Shown here piece after piece: positions 43,557 through 58,363 of a stretch of 64,000 bases of DNA. Source of the DNA: Owenia fusiformis (lineage: Eukaryota; Annelida; Polychaeta; Sabellida; Oweniidae); the NCBI GenBank assembly GCA_903813345.2, contig CAIIXF020000002.1:34678109-34742108 (forward strand). Direction: 5' to 3'. A program made the position numbers and the translations under genes. Position 1 is the first letter of the stretch; every line of letters starts with the position of its first letter. The notes below the pieces were generated by a model that saw only the letters and a list, made by a program, of their open reading frames with translations, searched no databases and had not been told where the DNA came from.

Positions 43557-44580
43557 TCCTATGGGGTCTATGGGTTGGCTTTGTATAAAAACCTCCTACC
43601 TCATACCCACCTATGTGAAACATGATACAGTCATTGAAGGGTTCAATTTTAAAGATTATTAAATCTCAAAATAGCTCAAATTATTAAAGTCTCCGATAAA
43701 TCGGACTACGTATACCGCCGTGTTTACATTAAGGGATTAGAAGAGTTTACTTTTTAGGTATGCAAGCAATATCAATATTAGGCCTTCATGCATGTACTCG
43801 TGTGTACAATCAGCATGCCCTTCAATATTATATAAACCAGGCTATTCAAGTACTACATAATGTACACTATTTATGTGTGTACTACATGGGAATACGATTC
43901 CCTGGGAAACAAAACACAAATACTTTTTATATGTTCAAAATGAGCCATTTGATTGATGCATACACTTAATAGCTCATTAATAACATCTACAAAGTATATC
44001 TAATAGTAATTTTCAATTTCAATGGTGAAACTTGCCTGTTTACGATTATACGGGAAATCAACATGGGACGAAGATTGTTCACCTTCCTGACTTACCTCTG
44101 AAGCCTGTACCTTTTAATCTCTTTATATAGGTTAGCGAGAGCGCTGCGCCTGTGCAGTTTTTAACTTTGGCCCACACTTTAACATTTCTACAATCCCGGC
44201 TCTATTTCAAGACTAGACAGATCCATAAATAAAGGCATATGGATGCATTTTAATGTGTAATTACCCGAGGGCGCCCCGGGGGAATGAATAACTAACGACC
44301 TCGAGCGTATGTCCAACAAACCAGATAAAGAAATTGAAAGAAAGTGTGCTAAATTCGATGCCCCGAGTGGGAATCGAACCCAGCAGGGATGTTGCAGTAA
44401 CTTGCTATCAAGGGTCGTTACAAATGCATCTATAATTCATCATAAACTAATATTTGATAAACTAAGATCTTTAAAATTGAACCCTTCAAAGAATGTATCA
44501 TGTCCCACATATGTGGATAGGTGGGTATGAGGTAGGAGGTTTTTTATACAAAGCCCTTTGGGTCAATGGACATTATCCTA
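43557..44580. mobile_element. TIR element with ~120-bp arms
   Basis: 43557-43672 and 44432-44580 are inverted copies sharing 'ctttgtataaaaacctcc', 'tacctcatacccacctat' and 'gaagggttcaattttaaaga'. The interior has no transposase. The outer limits are approximate. Confidence 0.7.
44353..44425 (-). other. tRNA-like B-box remnant (SINE or tRNA pseudogene)
   Basis: The minus strand reads GGGTTCGATTCCCACTCGGGG, a good pol III B box with a partial T-arm. The 5' acceptor strand is absent and the candidate A box (TAGCAAGTTAC) is poor, so this is not a functional tRNA. Confidence 0.4.
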
Positions 44581-47152
44581 TAGGTGACTGGGAATTACGC
44601 ATGTGTACTAACCAAACCTTATGATACTGTATGCTAAGCAATACCATTGCTAAGGCACAGGGCTTCTTGTATATGTGAACTTGGTGTTTGATCATGTGTA
44701 TCCTAAAATGCTCACAGTATGTTGAGGTTTTTTAGAACCCATGCTACTGACTCTTATGCAATGCTAAAGTTATACATAGTGCTTATATCATGGGTAACAA
44801 CTAGTCCCATTATATTATCAGCTTGCTCATGGTTTCATAACTTAGCAAAGGGCTACATCTAGCAGAAAGCAAGGGCATAGTCAGGATCAAACGTTAGGCA
44901 AAGCAAATGTAAATATTGGCGACCCACCTTTAGGCTGAAGGAGGTACATGGATTTTACTACTTTCAGACTTTATTTCAGTTTTAGTCGAAAAATTGTCAG
45001 TATAAATATATTTTTTTGTGAAATTATGGCGGGTAGTTGCCTTGCTACACCCATGAGGAAGTGACATGTTTGAACCTGCTATGCCTCAAGCAAACTAATA
45101 GTATGATGTAATCAAGATGGTACCCTAATAGCGTGCAATAGGTAATCAAACTCATTACATGTATTTTGTTAATTGTAGCAGAATTCAATGATAAAACTGA
45201 CATCAAATTTGAATTGTACTAGAATTGTACATTATCAATTTATTTGTTCACTTTCAATTATCTACACATGATACCCCTTTTTATTAAAGTGGGTCAGTCA
45301 GTCCCATAACTGATCAAAATTCTTTAAAATTAATTTTTTTTATCTGAAACAGCTTGTTCTTGCTTACAGCATGTACAAAGCAACCATTTCTCAAGCTTTA
45401 ATATCAAAGTATATCAATGGCACATATATTTCATATTGGTTTATTTGAGGTATTTCAAGGTCAGAGTAACAGACTGAACCACTTAATTGTATACTAATGT
45501 ACATTGTACAATAACACAATAAGTCACTAAGATAAAACAAATGGTTAACAACACATTTTTAATGTCATCATATAGAGATGTAAGTACATCATCATGCATG
45601 CTACTGTCATGCTTAACTTTTTTTGTCATTCAAATACATGTATGTTATCAGCTTTTGCTTTAATACTTCCCAAAAATCACCCCACCTTAGAATGGTGCTC
45701 TAATTGATTTAAAACTTCCTTTGTCACAAGTATTGATCCAATCATACTAATTTCATGTGATAAGATCATGTGACTATATTTATTATCCAATGATATCTAT
45801 AATTGTGGTCACATGACCATTGTAGCCCTTCATTAAACGAAGGGACTGTGGATAAAGAACAAAACAAAATAAGTAATACAAAAACCAAGCCCTGTGTTAT
45901 CAAGATCAATACTTCTCACTGTCATGAGTATTTTACTCAAGTAACTTGTCTACTCAAGCAATTCTTGAGTATGAACACATAATGATAGACATTTACCCAT
46001 TTAAATGTACAGTACATATTTCATAATATTCTAGAGGTCTATATTACAATTTGTTCATCCCATACTTTCTCCATTAACTATTCATATTGTCATCCATGTT
46101 GTCAAATTCATTAGTGGTAACAATAATTTCTATTCTGCTCTAATTACATCAGCATTTGAGCTAGAACGCTCAGATAGGAGCTGAACAGCTGAATATCTGT
46201 TTATGACTTCATAGACAGGAGGATTGCGGTAAGGAATGGTGTCCAATCAACAACAGATATAGAAGGTAATTGCATAATACGAGTATGACATTAGTTCGTA
46301 GTTCGACATCTCCTTCCCCATATAACAAAATAATGGTTGAAAATAATGGTGTGCCTTTTACTAAGCTCTTCACAATACCAACGTTCCTCAAAAATGGAAT
46401 TAAAATTTACTAGAACACTCTTCTCAATTTGTTGCCAAATGGACAAGATCCCTATATGAATCAATACTTCAATGGCGAATAAATGGAAAATTACTGGTGA
46501 TTTGATCACACTTTAATACTCTTAATATGCAAGGATTTTCAATTCCTATCTATTCCACTATAGTTTACATGTCAAACACATAACACTCTATTTACAGGGT
46601 CCCTACTACAGGTTGAAGTCTAGAATGGGTGCAGCTTATTGTAACACGGAATGGAAAACTTGTAGAGTAGCTATGGTCGATTCAAAAATAGATCTGAAAC
46701 AAAAAGTAAATATTCTGAATATTGTAAATTAATGCAAGTAGATGAATAAGATAGGTATTTATTTTTTCAATGAATTAATTGAAGTCTAATATAGCGTCGT
46801 TGCATAGTAACACAAGCAGCAGGTGGCAATAAACAAAATGGATAAGCTAAATTCCCCAATCCATCCACGATGAAAATTAGACAGGAATTAAAAGGTGAGA
46901 AAAATTTAGACTAAAGGATGTATACAAGAATTACTGCTGAATAATCCTGAAATTATGAATTTTTGAGATGCAGTTGGCTCACCTACCACTTGCCTGGGTA
47001 CGCCAACCAACATATTAATATCATACAATGCAATACAATACAATAAAATATGATACAATGCCTACCTAAGTCAGGTTATATCATACAATAAAATACAATA
47101 CAATACAATACAATAAAATACAAAACAATACCTACTTAAGTCAGGTTTGCTG
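44581..47152. other. AT-rich intergenic region and PRPS 3' flank
   Basis: No exon is seen. On the minus strand an AATAAA (46758-46763 on plus as tttatt), ~390 bp past the PRPS stop, is a candidate poly(A) signal. A (CAATA)n microsatellite lies at 47033-47130. Confidence 0.45.
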
Positions 47153-47245
47153 CTACATGGGGACTTGACTGAAGAGATATGACACTGACTCCCCATTATG
47201 GGTTCTCCTTATGGCCTCTGCTAATATCATTGATATATCTATAGA
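47153..47245 (-). CDS. PRPS: PRPP synthetase exon 7 (C-terminus)
   Basis: Acceptor 'tttcag', then 30 codons [20 protein letters not shown]...LFSQVPM and TAG at 47155-47153. This corresponds to human PRPS1 residues 289-318; Ser replaces the usual Val at the junction and Met replaces the final Leu. Confidence 0.95.
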   Translation of the reverse strand, partial: SIDISMILAEAIRRTHNGESVSYLFSQVPM

Positions 47246-47739
47246 CTGAAAATATAAACAAAAATATATGTTTCTTGAGTACATGACGAACTAATGAAAA
47301 ACAGAATTAAAAGTTTGTAGTCCATCTATATGAAGTAAAAATACATTAAAATTGTGGCCTTTATTGGAATGATTTTTTTTGCATGGCAATTTGTATATTC
47401 AAAGTATAACTTATTGATGATTTCATTTTTAACATCCTATTACAATAGAAAATGCAAAGTGGCAAGTGCTGTATTTAACTCTATGAAAGAGACATATGAG
47501 GTGTTACAAGAGACAAGAAATGGACAGGCACTTTGAATTTGATAAAACAATATATAAGCTTCAATTCTGTACAAAAGGTAAAAATATCATTTTATTCAAC
47601 GTTTTTTCAAGATTATTTGACCATTTCAGCAGATTTTTGTCATGCATTGATAAGGGTAGTGACAGTGACCTATGTATGTAATGTCTCCCAATACAATTAG
47701 CAAGGGACGTGACATACACAGGCAAATTACATCGGATCC

Positions 47740-48330
47740 TGCACAAGCCCGGACGGAGCTCGTTGAGTCAACAGGCCCTGTACAACCTCGTACAGGCCTC
47801 GTTACAAGTCTCGTAATTGCTTGTAATTTTTGAGCCTCATAAGAGCTTGTAATTACAAGGCCCTTAATAGCCCGTAATTTTCGACCCCCTTACTTGACCG
47901 TACGGTGCCCGTAGCGATCCCCGTAATAAATCCTAATTTTTGATCCCCATACTTGTTCGTACATTGCCTGTTACGAGGCCTGTAATAGCTTGTAATTCTC
48001 GAGCCTTGTACTTGCCTGTGCAATGTTCGTAACGAGGCCCATAATGTATTGTTGTTATCGAATATATAAAAAATGTTTGAAATGATTAAAGATACATAGA
48101 TAGATACGTGCATGATGTATGACATTAATTATATTTTTTTGTGCTGTAAAAGAGTACGATAACAGGCCTAGAAAAGATCAATTACGACCATCGTACAAGC
48201 TTGTACAGGACTCAAAAACAAGCTCCGTACAAGCCCATATGAGGATTATGCACCTTTTTGCCCATAATGACGTAATTCTTGAGGCTCGTACGAACTCATA
48301 TGGGGCCCAATGTAATCTGCATGTGTACAT
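47740..48330. repeat. Degenerate GTAC/TTGTAA-rich repeats in PRPS intron 6
   Basis: Repeated 'cccgtaat', 'cttgtaattttt', 'gagcc' and 'cgtac(t/a)tg' modules at ~60-70 bp spacing (47740-48040), resumed at 48180-48310 with the perfect 14-bp palindrome GTACAAGCTTGTAC (48193-48206). Confidence 0.6.
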
Positions 48331-48371
48331 ATGTAATGTCTCCCTAGTCCAGTACCGAATTATCAACTTAC

Positions 48372-48531
48372 TCTGAGTTTTGAACATTGCTTCATCTTCT
48401 GATCCTGTGGTATAGTGTTAGTGACAACGACACATTCAAACATGGAGTTATTGATCCGCGATACGGCAGGTCCCGATAGTATACCATGGGTACAAATAGC
48501 ATACACCTTCACAGCACCTGCCTCTAGTAAT
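48372..48531 (-). CDS. PRPS: PRPP synthetase exon 6
   Basis: 160 bp between 'atcttgcag' and 'CTCAGA|gtaagt'. Encodes [20 protein letters not shown] through KQCSKLR (residues 236-288), part of the C-terminal Rossmann-like domain. Enters with one base, exits in phase 0. Confidence 0.95.
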
Positions 48532-48987
48532 CTGCAAGATAAACAAGAATAGTAAAACATGTAAATCTGAACACCTCTTTCTGTGAATACTTTTTTCGGT
48601 CCCTTTTTGACTATGCTATACATCACCATGCTAATAAAAACTTGAAGGTGAACACCTGCCTATCTGAACACCATGTTGGGATTTCTTAAATAGGGAACTA
48701 CGAATCTAAAGAACTTAAAAATGGCAAAAGGGCATTTGAAGCAGTGTATACTAGGATCTCCTATAGCTACCAGGTTCTGCACACATTGAAAAATAGGATA
48801 TTAAATGGCTCTCTTGAAGATCTGTTTGCAACTGCCAAAATTTGTGAAACAATGAGATATTTGACCAAAACAGGCTAAAAATTAGGATTAAGCTCCGTAT
48901 TAATAATAAAAAATCTTGAGGAGCACTCAGCACAGACTGATGAATGCGTTGAAATTGTAAAATATACTGGCCACTTTGTCAACTCAC

Positions 48988-49161
48988 TTCTCTGCTGCGT
49001 GGCACACTGTGCCACATGTGTCAGCCATATCATCTACAAGGATTGCAATACGATCCTTCACGTCACCAACCAGCACCATTGATGCAACCTCGTTAGCTTT
49101 TTTGCGTTCTTTATGAATCAAAGCAAACTCCACATTAAGTCGATCTGCTATAGATGTCACC
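48988..49161 (-). CDS. PRPS: PRPP synthetase exon 5 (catalytic loop and PRPP loop)
   Basis: 174 bp between 'ctttttcag' and 'GAGAA|gtgagt'. Carries catalytic-loop residues K194 and R196 (HKERKK) and the PRPP-binding loop [11 protein letters not shown] with D220, D221 and D224, all conserved at human PRPS1 numbering. All catalytic residues are intact. Confidence 0.96.
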
Positions 49162-50158
49162 CTGAAAAAGTTACAAATATGTCAAAAGGATTTGCGCAAC
49201 ATTGCTTTTGTATACAACTTTACTGCATTTGTAACACGCCAAAAATATTCACAAATATTGCTGCAGTTTGACTGTCAGGGTATCGGGGGCCCAGTGGCAT
49301 GCTCCAGTGAAATACTTTATTTTAAGACCTTATTTGTTGCAATCCAGCAATTCTCCCTTTCGCGGTTCGCTCTTTGAATCAGAACGTTTGCAAATATGTA
49401 CTGAAAAAGCAATCAAAAAGGACAACATTTGATTGGTCAATATTTTCCCACTATGCATTTCGCGTAGCTATTTGAGTGACCCGAAAGTTCTAAATCAAAC
49501 TAATTACGCAATCGTTTCTAATAATTTTTTCTGTACTCTTGTACGGGAATATGAATGAATATATCGTTTGAAAAATAGGTTTGAAAGTCCCCATGTTAAA
49601 CCTATGAGGGAAAACAAGGAAGTATAAATTTGTTCCTCCGCGAACTGCATCATGGGAAATATTTTGACCTTATAAGGAAAGATTTTAGCGTCTGCTATTT
49701 TGAAGAGGGAACAACGATTTCGAGAATTCTAATGAGTCCCAGAAGTTTACTTTGAAAAACAGCATATGTATTTTGAAAAAATTCCCTTCTAAAATATTTT
49801 CATAAAAAATTTCAATGAAACAAGTCAAATATTGAAATTGAAGGTCAAATCTCAAATTTGAGGTCAGACATGAACTCCTGAGAACTTGTACATGATTTTA
49901 AAAAAGGTTTGGTCGATTTGAAGCAAGTTGAAATCAGTTTTAAACAAAATACTGCAATCAGCCAGGTGCCGGCCAAAGAATCCGGGTAAATGTGACCTAG
50001 GCATTAAGAAAGATTTTCTCTCTTAAACTAACCCAAATAAATAGCACTTACCTTTCTGGTCAATTTACTGTTACTTTATACAATAATCATGAAGACAATG
50101 TTGCTCACCTTATACAAAATCAAAAGATTTGAGCAACCATGACAAGACTGTTGCTCAC

Positions 50159-50283
50159 CTCTTTGCACCCCCAGCATCAGGGGAGACTATAATACTGTTC
50201 CTCCATTCATTGATATTCTCTCTGATCCACTTTAACACAGCAGGCTCTGCGAACAAGTTGTCCACTGGAATATCAAAGAAACC
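50159..50283 (-). CDS. PRPS: PRPP synthetase exon 4
   Basis: 125 bp between 'tttttgcag' and 'AAAGAG|gtgagc'. Encodes [20 protein letters not shown] through SPDAGGAK (residues 136-176) plus two bases of R177. A short duplicate of the donor region ('ttgctcacct') sits 50 bp further into the intron (50101-50110), a possible alternative donor. Confidence 0.95.
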
Positions 50284-50395
50284 CTGCAAAAAAATGTTTC
50301 AGTTATTTAAATGTGAGAAAAGCACATCATTTTTTCCTTTGCAAATTCTTTGACTCAGCAGACCTTCAAGTCTCAATTTCCATTTTTGTATTTCA

Positions 50396-50662
<267 letters not shown>

Positions 50663-51398
50663 TCACTATCCAAATGTAACAGGTTGTATTCATGTTTACT
50701 GTTAAGAAACAAAGTGTCGGGCAAAAGATAGCAACAAATTAGTGTCAAAGAGTCTAACTATAAACAATCAAGATATTATGCTGATGTGATAAAATTATTG
50801 TAAAGTCAACACCATTCTAGGTTTTGGTTTACAGCTAATTTTCAACTGCTTCATTTTATAGAAGTAATGCAAAACCCTGATATATGTCATGTTTACTGTT
50901 TTTGTATTCATTTAGTGCAAATACTCAAACAGGTGTCATGTAACATATAAATGTTTAAAAATAATTTGAGCCAAAATCATTTAACTTCAAATCATCTTAT
51001 CAAAGAAATTATCCTGGTGGAAAAGAATTATTGTAACATCATTACCTATCTAGGTTTGGTTTACAGCTAATTTTACTGCAGTTACATTTAGTCTTAATTC
51101 ACTTTTAAAGGTAATACAAGAACCTGATCTATGTCAGGTCATATTAGATTAATATATGTTGGTAATCATGTACTTGAACTATGTTATAGTCACTGCACAT
51201 TATACGAAAATATTCACTTGAACATTGAATTAAAATTATTATAACCTTGTATTTCAAATCATCATGCCCAAAAAGACACTTCTAAAATATGATTTGATGA
51301 TTTCATATTAACATTAAGTCGATTGGTCATACGTCTTTGAAAAGTTTTACATATAGGGTGGTGTTCTAATTACAGAGGTGTTTCCCCTTGACATGTTT

Positions 51399-53458
<2,060 letters not shown>

Positions 53459-53885
53459 AATCAGGTATAATGTAACTTTACATGATGAGGAAGTCTTGCA
53501 CCCATTTACATTTTACCAAAATTTGGAGATGTTTTTTAAAAATTTGAGCCAATTTTTCATGCATCCTGTTTTTCTAATTTCTCAAAAATGAGGCAAAATG
53601 TAACTCAAATTGAAAATAGATTTGGCCTATGTTAAACAAGACACAGCACTTTGTTCTGTAAACCATTGGGCATAAGCACAATACCAAACAAATCATAAAA
53701 TGAAATGTAAAACAGCCTTCATTATTCAGGAAGTTTTGATACGCTTTATTTTGAGCACGCCTGCCCACATGTTAGTCATTTTAAAAAATTTTCACACATA
53801 GATAGTGGTGTGAACTTTGATTATATGCGAGTCAAATCATACCTATCATTCATTTAGACACAAATGGTCTATGTCTGTGTCTAAA

Positions 53886-54912
53886 TTCACGCCCGGTGAT
53901 CGTGAATATGGGACGGAGGGGGGGAGCAGGCAATTTCTGCTAGGAAATTCAACAAATCTGGAAGATTTATTTTTTCAAGAAAAAGTTTACTATTGAATTG
54001 CTAAATGGATAGGCGCACGGTATGGTAGAATATGTTAGGTTTTCTGGGATTTTTTCTGAAACGATACGCATCTAAGGTATGAGATCTATTAAAAAAGGCG
54101 CAAGGCCATCAACAGGCACAAATCAACGTTTTTGCTATAAATCAAGCAACAATGGTCTGGACGACCTGTAATAAATACTTGTAAGTGATGTTATAACTAA
54201 ATTAATGTCATTGCTGAATTTATAAAATAAGTTTTCATATGTGAAATAAAAAATAATCGAAAATAATGAATTTGGGACGGAGGGGGGGAGGGGACGGAGG
54301 GGGGGGAGCAATATGTATATAAGACGTGATTAGAGATGTTTCGCGACTTTAAGTCCTTTTACTCCAAATGTCCCCATTTTTCACTCTCCAGAGGTATATC
54401 ATCCAGTTTCTTACTGAGTTAATGAGTTCATTTTTCAAATACAAGAATTCGTGTGAAGTTGTTTCACTTTATAGAATTATTACTCCCCCCCCCCCTCCGT
54501 CCCCTCCCCCCCTCCGTCCCATTTTAATTATTTTAGATTATTTTTTATTTTACGTATGGAAACTTATTTTATAAATTCAGCAATGACATTAATTTAGTTA
54601 TGATAACATCACTTACAAGTATTTATCACAGGTCGTGTAGTCCATTGTTGCTTGATTTATAGCAAAAACGTTGATTTGTGCCTGTTGATGGCATTGCGCC
54701 TTTTTTAATAGATCTCATACCTTAGATGCGTATCGTTTCAGAAAAAATCCCAGAAAACCTAACATATTCTACCATACCGTGCGCCTATCCATTTAGCAAT
54801 TCAATAGTAAACTTTTTCTTGAAAAAATAAATCTTCCAGATTCGTTGAATTTCCTAGCAGAAATTGCCTGCTCCCCCCCCTCCGTCCCATATTCACGATC
54901 ACCGGGCGTGAA
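53886..54912. mobile_element. Near-perfect foldback element, ~430-bp arms, in PRPS intron 1
   Basis: Arms 53886-54317 and 54483-54912 are inverted copies with very few mismatches around a ~165-bp loop. The ends TTCACGCCCGGTGATCGTGAA are themselves palindromic. Each arm has G-rich 'gggacggaggggggg' blocks near both its ends. No coding potential. Confidence 0.92.
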
Positions 54913-54990
54913 ATTATGCGTAGCAAAGTAAATACTGTACTCCCACTAATATTTGACTCTTTTATATCTCTTAATATTTGATGGCTATTA

Positions 54991-55143
54991 CAGGCCTGTC
55001 AACTTGGGAACACCTCCCCTCCAAATCTGAACACCTTAATCCAAATTTTGAACACCTTGGTTTAAATTTTATTACATCTTGCCAAATTTTGAACACCTCA
55101 AATTTTTCACGATCGCTACGCTCGCGTTTCAAACATCCATCAA

Positions 55144-55185
<42 letters not shown>

Positions 55186-55461
55186 AAGTACGAAAAATTT
55201 CGAACGGAATGCGTGACATATACGTGATTCGCGTGAAAAATCCGAATGAAATGCGTATGTTTTTATTTCGGCGTTCGTATTTTTGCTGTGTAGACGAACT
55301 TTTTTAGAAATTTTTCTACAGAAATATTTTTGCTTGACAATAACCAGGTAAAATGCGTATTTGCGTGACATTTTCTGTCACGCAAAAATAACTGGCGTGA
55401 CTTCCAATTCTTCAGCAAATGCATGACAAATACGCAAATTGCGGGACAGTTGACAGGCCTG
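54991..55461. mobile_element. MITE, CAG...CTG family, copy 5, with G40 tract
   Basis: Ends CAGGCCTGTCAAC and GTTGACAGGCCTG with 6-bp duplications CTATTA on both sides. A run of 40 G occupies 55145-55184, between 'catcaac' and 'taagtacgaaaa'. Very similar to copy 1 outside that tract. Confidence 0.93.
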
Positions 55462-56251
55462 CTATTATATTTCGTTAAGTTTCAGTTTTTTGAAATTTTG
55501 CGACTATTAATTTTCACGAATTTGTCATCCAAGATCACTCTTTCGACTTTAATATCAACCATGGTTGTTCCTTCGCCTGATGATTTTGGCTTAATTAAGC
55601 CATTTCGTTAGAATGTTAATTTTAATAGCGTAATAACGATCTTTCATCTAATTTCTCTTTTCGAAACACCACGTATTTACATATTATCGCCCAGCACTGG
55701 AAGAAAATATTGTCAACATTAAAATCCCCGGGAATTTCCGTGGAATTTCGCGTCTTTTAAATTTCTCGAATTAGAACTGTTGGAATTTCGCGGCTATTAT
55801 ATTTTCGCTATTATATAATTTTCCAAGTCCAAAGTCTGTTATATGCACATGCACAAACTAGAAAAAATTAATCTTGCGCAGATTGCACATGTGTGCTCAA
55901 AATCAAAACTTATGGAATTCATGAAGAAAGTAAGTCAGTTTTACATTTCATTTTTATCTCTTGGATACTGTGGTTATGCTCAATGGTTGACACAATAAAG
56001 TTTATGTGCTGTTAGGTTGAATATTTTACTAAGTGACAGTATCATTCTTTAGCCAAGTCTTATTTTTCATGATCAAAGTAGTCGGAAAAATCAAGTGGAA
56101 CACTGTTTAGGTTTACTTGTTGAACTATTCCGACAGTTTATCTGGAAACGCTGAGTAAATTTATATTGTATTGCAACAGCTAAAAACAGAAAGTTTGTTG
56201 AAAAATTTGTGTTTCCATCACACATTTTCACAAATGAATAGATGCATGCAC

Positions 56252-56603
56252 CAGGGCTGTCAACTTGGGACCATCTAACATGAGTGACTTACAAATGTTG
56301 AACACCTACAGTAGGTAGGTGTAAATATTTTCGTAACAAATCAATGCGTGATATAAAATATTTTGGACCAATTGCGTGACATAAACGGCAATCGCATACA
56401 AAGACAACACGGAATTTCTTCGTTTTTTCCGCCGTTCGGATTTTTACCGTATCGGCATTTCATAAAAAAACGATTTTTAAAAATATCAACATTATGCGTG
56501 ATTTGCGTTACATTTGATCATTCACGCTAAATTTATGCCTGATTTCTAATTTTCCAGCAAATGCGTGACAATCACGCCTAATGCGTGAGGGTTGACAGGG
56601 CTG
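56252..56603. mobile_element. MITE, CAG...CTG family, copy 6
   Basis: Ends CAGGGCTGTCAAC and GTTGACAGGGCTG, interior with 'gcgtgacataaac' and 'tcacgcctaatgcgtgag' like copy 3. The flanking 6-mers (ATGCAC / ATGTTA) match only in part. It abuts the next foldback element. Confidence 0.85.
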
Positions 56604-56613
56604 ATGTTATTGT

Positions 56614-58006
56614 ATCCTACCGACCACTTTAGATTGTGGTCGTACGCCCGTATCATTGGTAAGCCTATCTTTCTACAATGTCGGAGAATGAACTACGCAT
56701 TGCACTATTAAATGACCTACCTTGATATATTCCAGAGTATTTTAGAATTCTTTTTGTGTTGTTAAATCGCCAATTGTATGGGTTTATCGGCAGAACGAAG
56801 AGATTTTAGTTTTTACATCGGAAATATGTCAGCAATTTTCAAAATGTCGGAAGGGGAATTCCCCAGGGATTTCCCTTATGACTGGTGCATGCCGGGAACT
56901 GAATGGAGGAATTTGACGGTTGAAATAAGTTAAATATTACACGCAATTGCTATCAAGAACGAAAATATCTTCGTTCTGCCGATAAACCCATACAATTGGT
57001 GATCTAACAACATAAAAAGAATTCTAAAATACTCTGGAATGTATCAAGGTACAGTGCTGGTATATATTAATTGATCAGTCGTTTTATTGGCATATTTTCT
57101 TGAATTTTAACATTTAATGTCCCAAACTCACACATACTGCAGAAAAGTATACCCCATAAATCATATTTACCAAAATGAGTGTCTCCAAGGCTTCACACCA
57201 CCGTATGCATAATGCATTTGTCACGAGTTTGAGCTGAAATTTCGCCAAAATGAAGTGGGCTAAGGGTAGTCTCTGCCAGGTTTGTTTATTGTGGTAAGCT
57301 TGTAAGTGCTCAGAAGCAACTAATTCATATGCGCAAAATAATCAAATAATCTGATTGGTCTAAACTTTGCTGCACATGCGCACAATGTGTGCCATGTTTT
57401 TTTTCTAGTGATTTCGTTTCGTTTCATGGAGTTTGCGTTTCAGTGTAACTTCCGCAAAAATGGCGTGACATGGACAGAATTAACAGGTAAAATCACTTCG
57501 AAATTTCAAGAGAACTTTTTACCTATAATAGCAAAACTTTTGTTTTATTTGTGCATTTTATCTATCAGATAAGAGTCTCAGGGGTATGTAGGCAAATTCA
57601 TTTTGATAGGAGCACTCTGTTTAGTTTGAAAACGCACCCTTGATTATTATATATCAGCACTGTACAGTTGGGGACATAAATAAATGACAGGTGGATTTGT
57701 TGAAGTGAGGATTTCCCATGTTAAAAATAAGAGAATTTACAAGAGGCCATAAATCAGTGGATGAGATTATACAAAATGTAAAATATACAAATTTTAAGGG
57801 ATATGTATCTAGACAATATTGGAAATTATGGGCTTTCAGACCACCATAATTAGGAAATGGTGATCGAAAATCGACCTGTCATTTATTTTTGTCCCCAACT
57901 GTAGGTCATTTAATAGTGCAATGCGTAGTTCATTCTCTGACATTGTAGAAAGACAGGCTTACCAATGATACGGGCGTACGACCACAATCTAAAGGGGTCG
58001 TAGGAT
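56614..58006. mobile_element. TIR element with ~105-bp arms hosting two nested MITEs
   Basis: Arms 56614-56718 and 57900-58006 are inverted (ATCCTACCGACCACTTTAGA and complement). Nested inside: a TA-flanked foldback (56720-57049, CCTTGATA...TATCAAGG, 'cgttctgccgataaaccc' in each arm) and a TA-flanked mariner-type MITE (57665-57901, CAGTTGGGGAC...GTCCCCAACTG). Confidence 0.8.
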
Positions 58007-58241
58007 GCGATAAGGCTGATGCACTGATTGACCTCATTTTCAACAACAACATCAATAACATTTCCAATCAAACATGAATGGAAAAAACATCATAAATATG
58101 CCACAAGTACATTTCAACAAACAAGATTATGCAGGCAAACTTAAATGAAGATATGGTAGAAATGAAGAAAATCAAAATCTGCAATCAAATCTGAAAAAAT
58201 CAAATGACAACAAAACTGAAATGAAAACAACACGTGCTTAC

Positions 58242-58363
58242 CATGTTTCTCCATTGCTGAATTTCTTGAGGATAACTTTTCCAGGTTCTATTCCAAGACG
58301 ATCCGCTATCTTCTGCGCTATGTCTGGATGTGAAGATCCACTGAATACCTTGATATTAGTCAT
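58242..58363 (-). CDS. PRPS: PRPP synthetase exon 1 (start)
   Basis: The seven exons (58242-58363, 52055-52238, 50531-50629, 50159-50283, 48988-49161, 48372-48531, 47153-47245) join in frame to 318 codons, exactly the length of vertebrate PRPS1/2. The enzyme transfers pyrophosphate from ATP to ribose 5-phosphate to make PRPP for purine, pyrimidine and NAD synthesis in the cytosol. This exon encodes residues 1-40 ([20 protein letters not shown]...) and ends ACATG|gtaagc. The start is chosen by family alignment; an in-frame ATG 22 codons upstream (58429-58427) would add a charged extension. A foldback MITE lies ~285 bp upstream. Intron 1 is 6 kb and holds the exon 2 array and several elements. 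All catalytic residues are conserved, so the gene looks functional. Confidence 0.95.

Noticed and set aside
44353-44425. Functional tRNA gene on the minus strand
   Set aside because: A good B box but no acceptor-stem pairing and a poor A box.
54971-55371. Proline- or glycine-rich small proteins
   Set aside because: Produced by the G40 homopolymer within a MITE.
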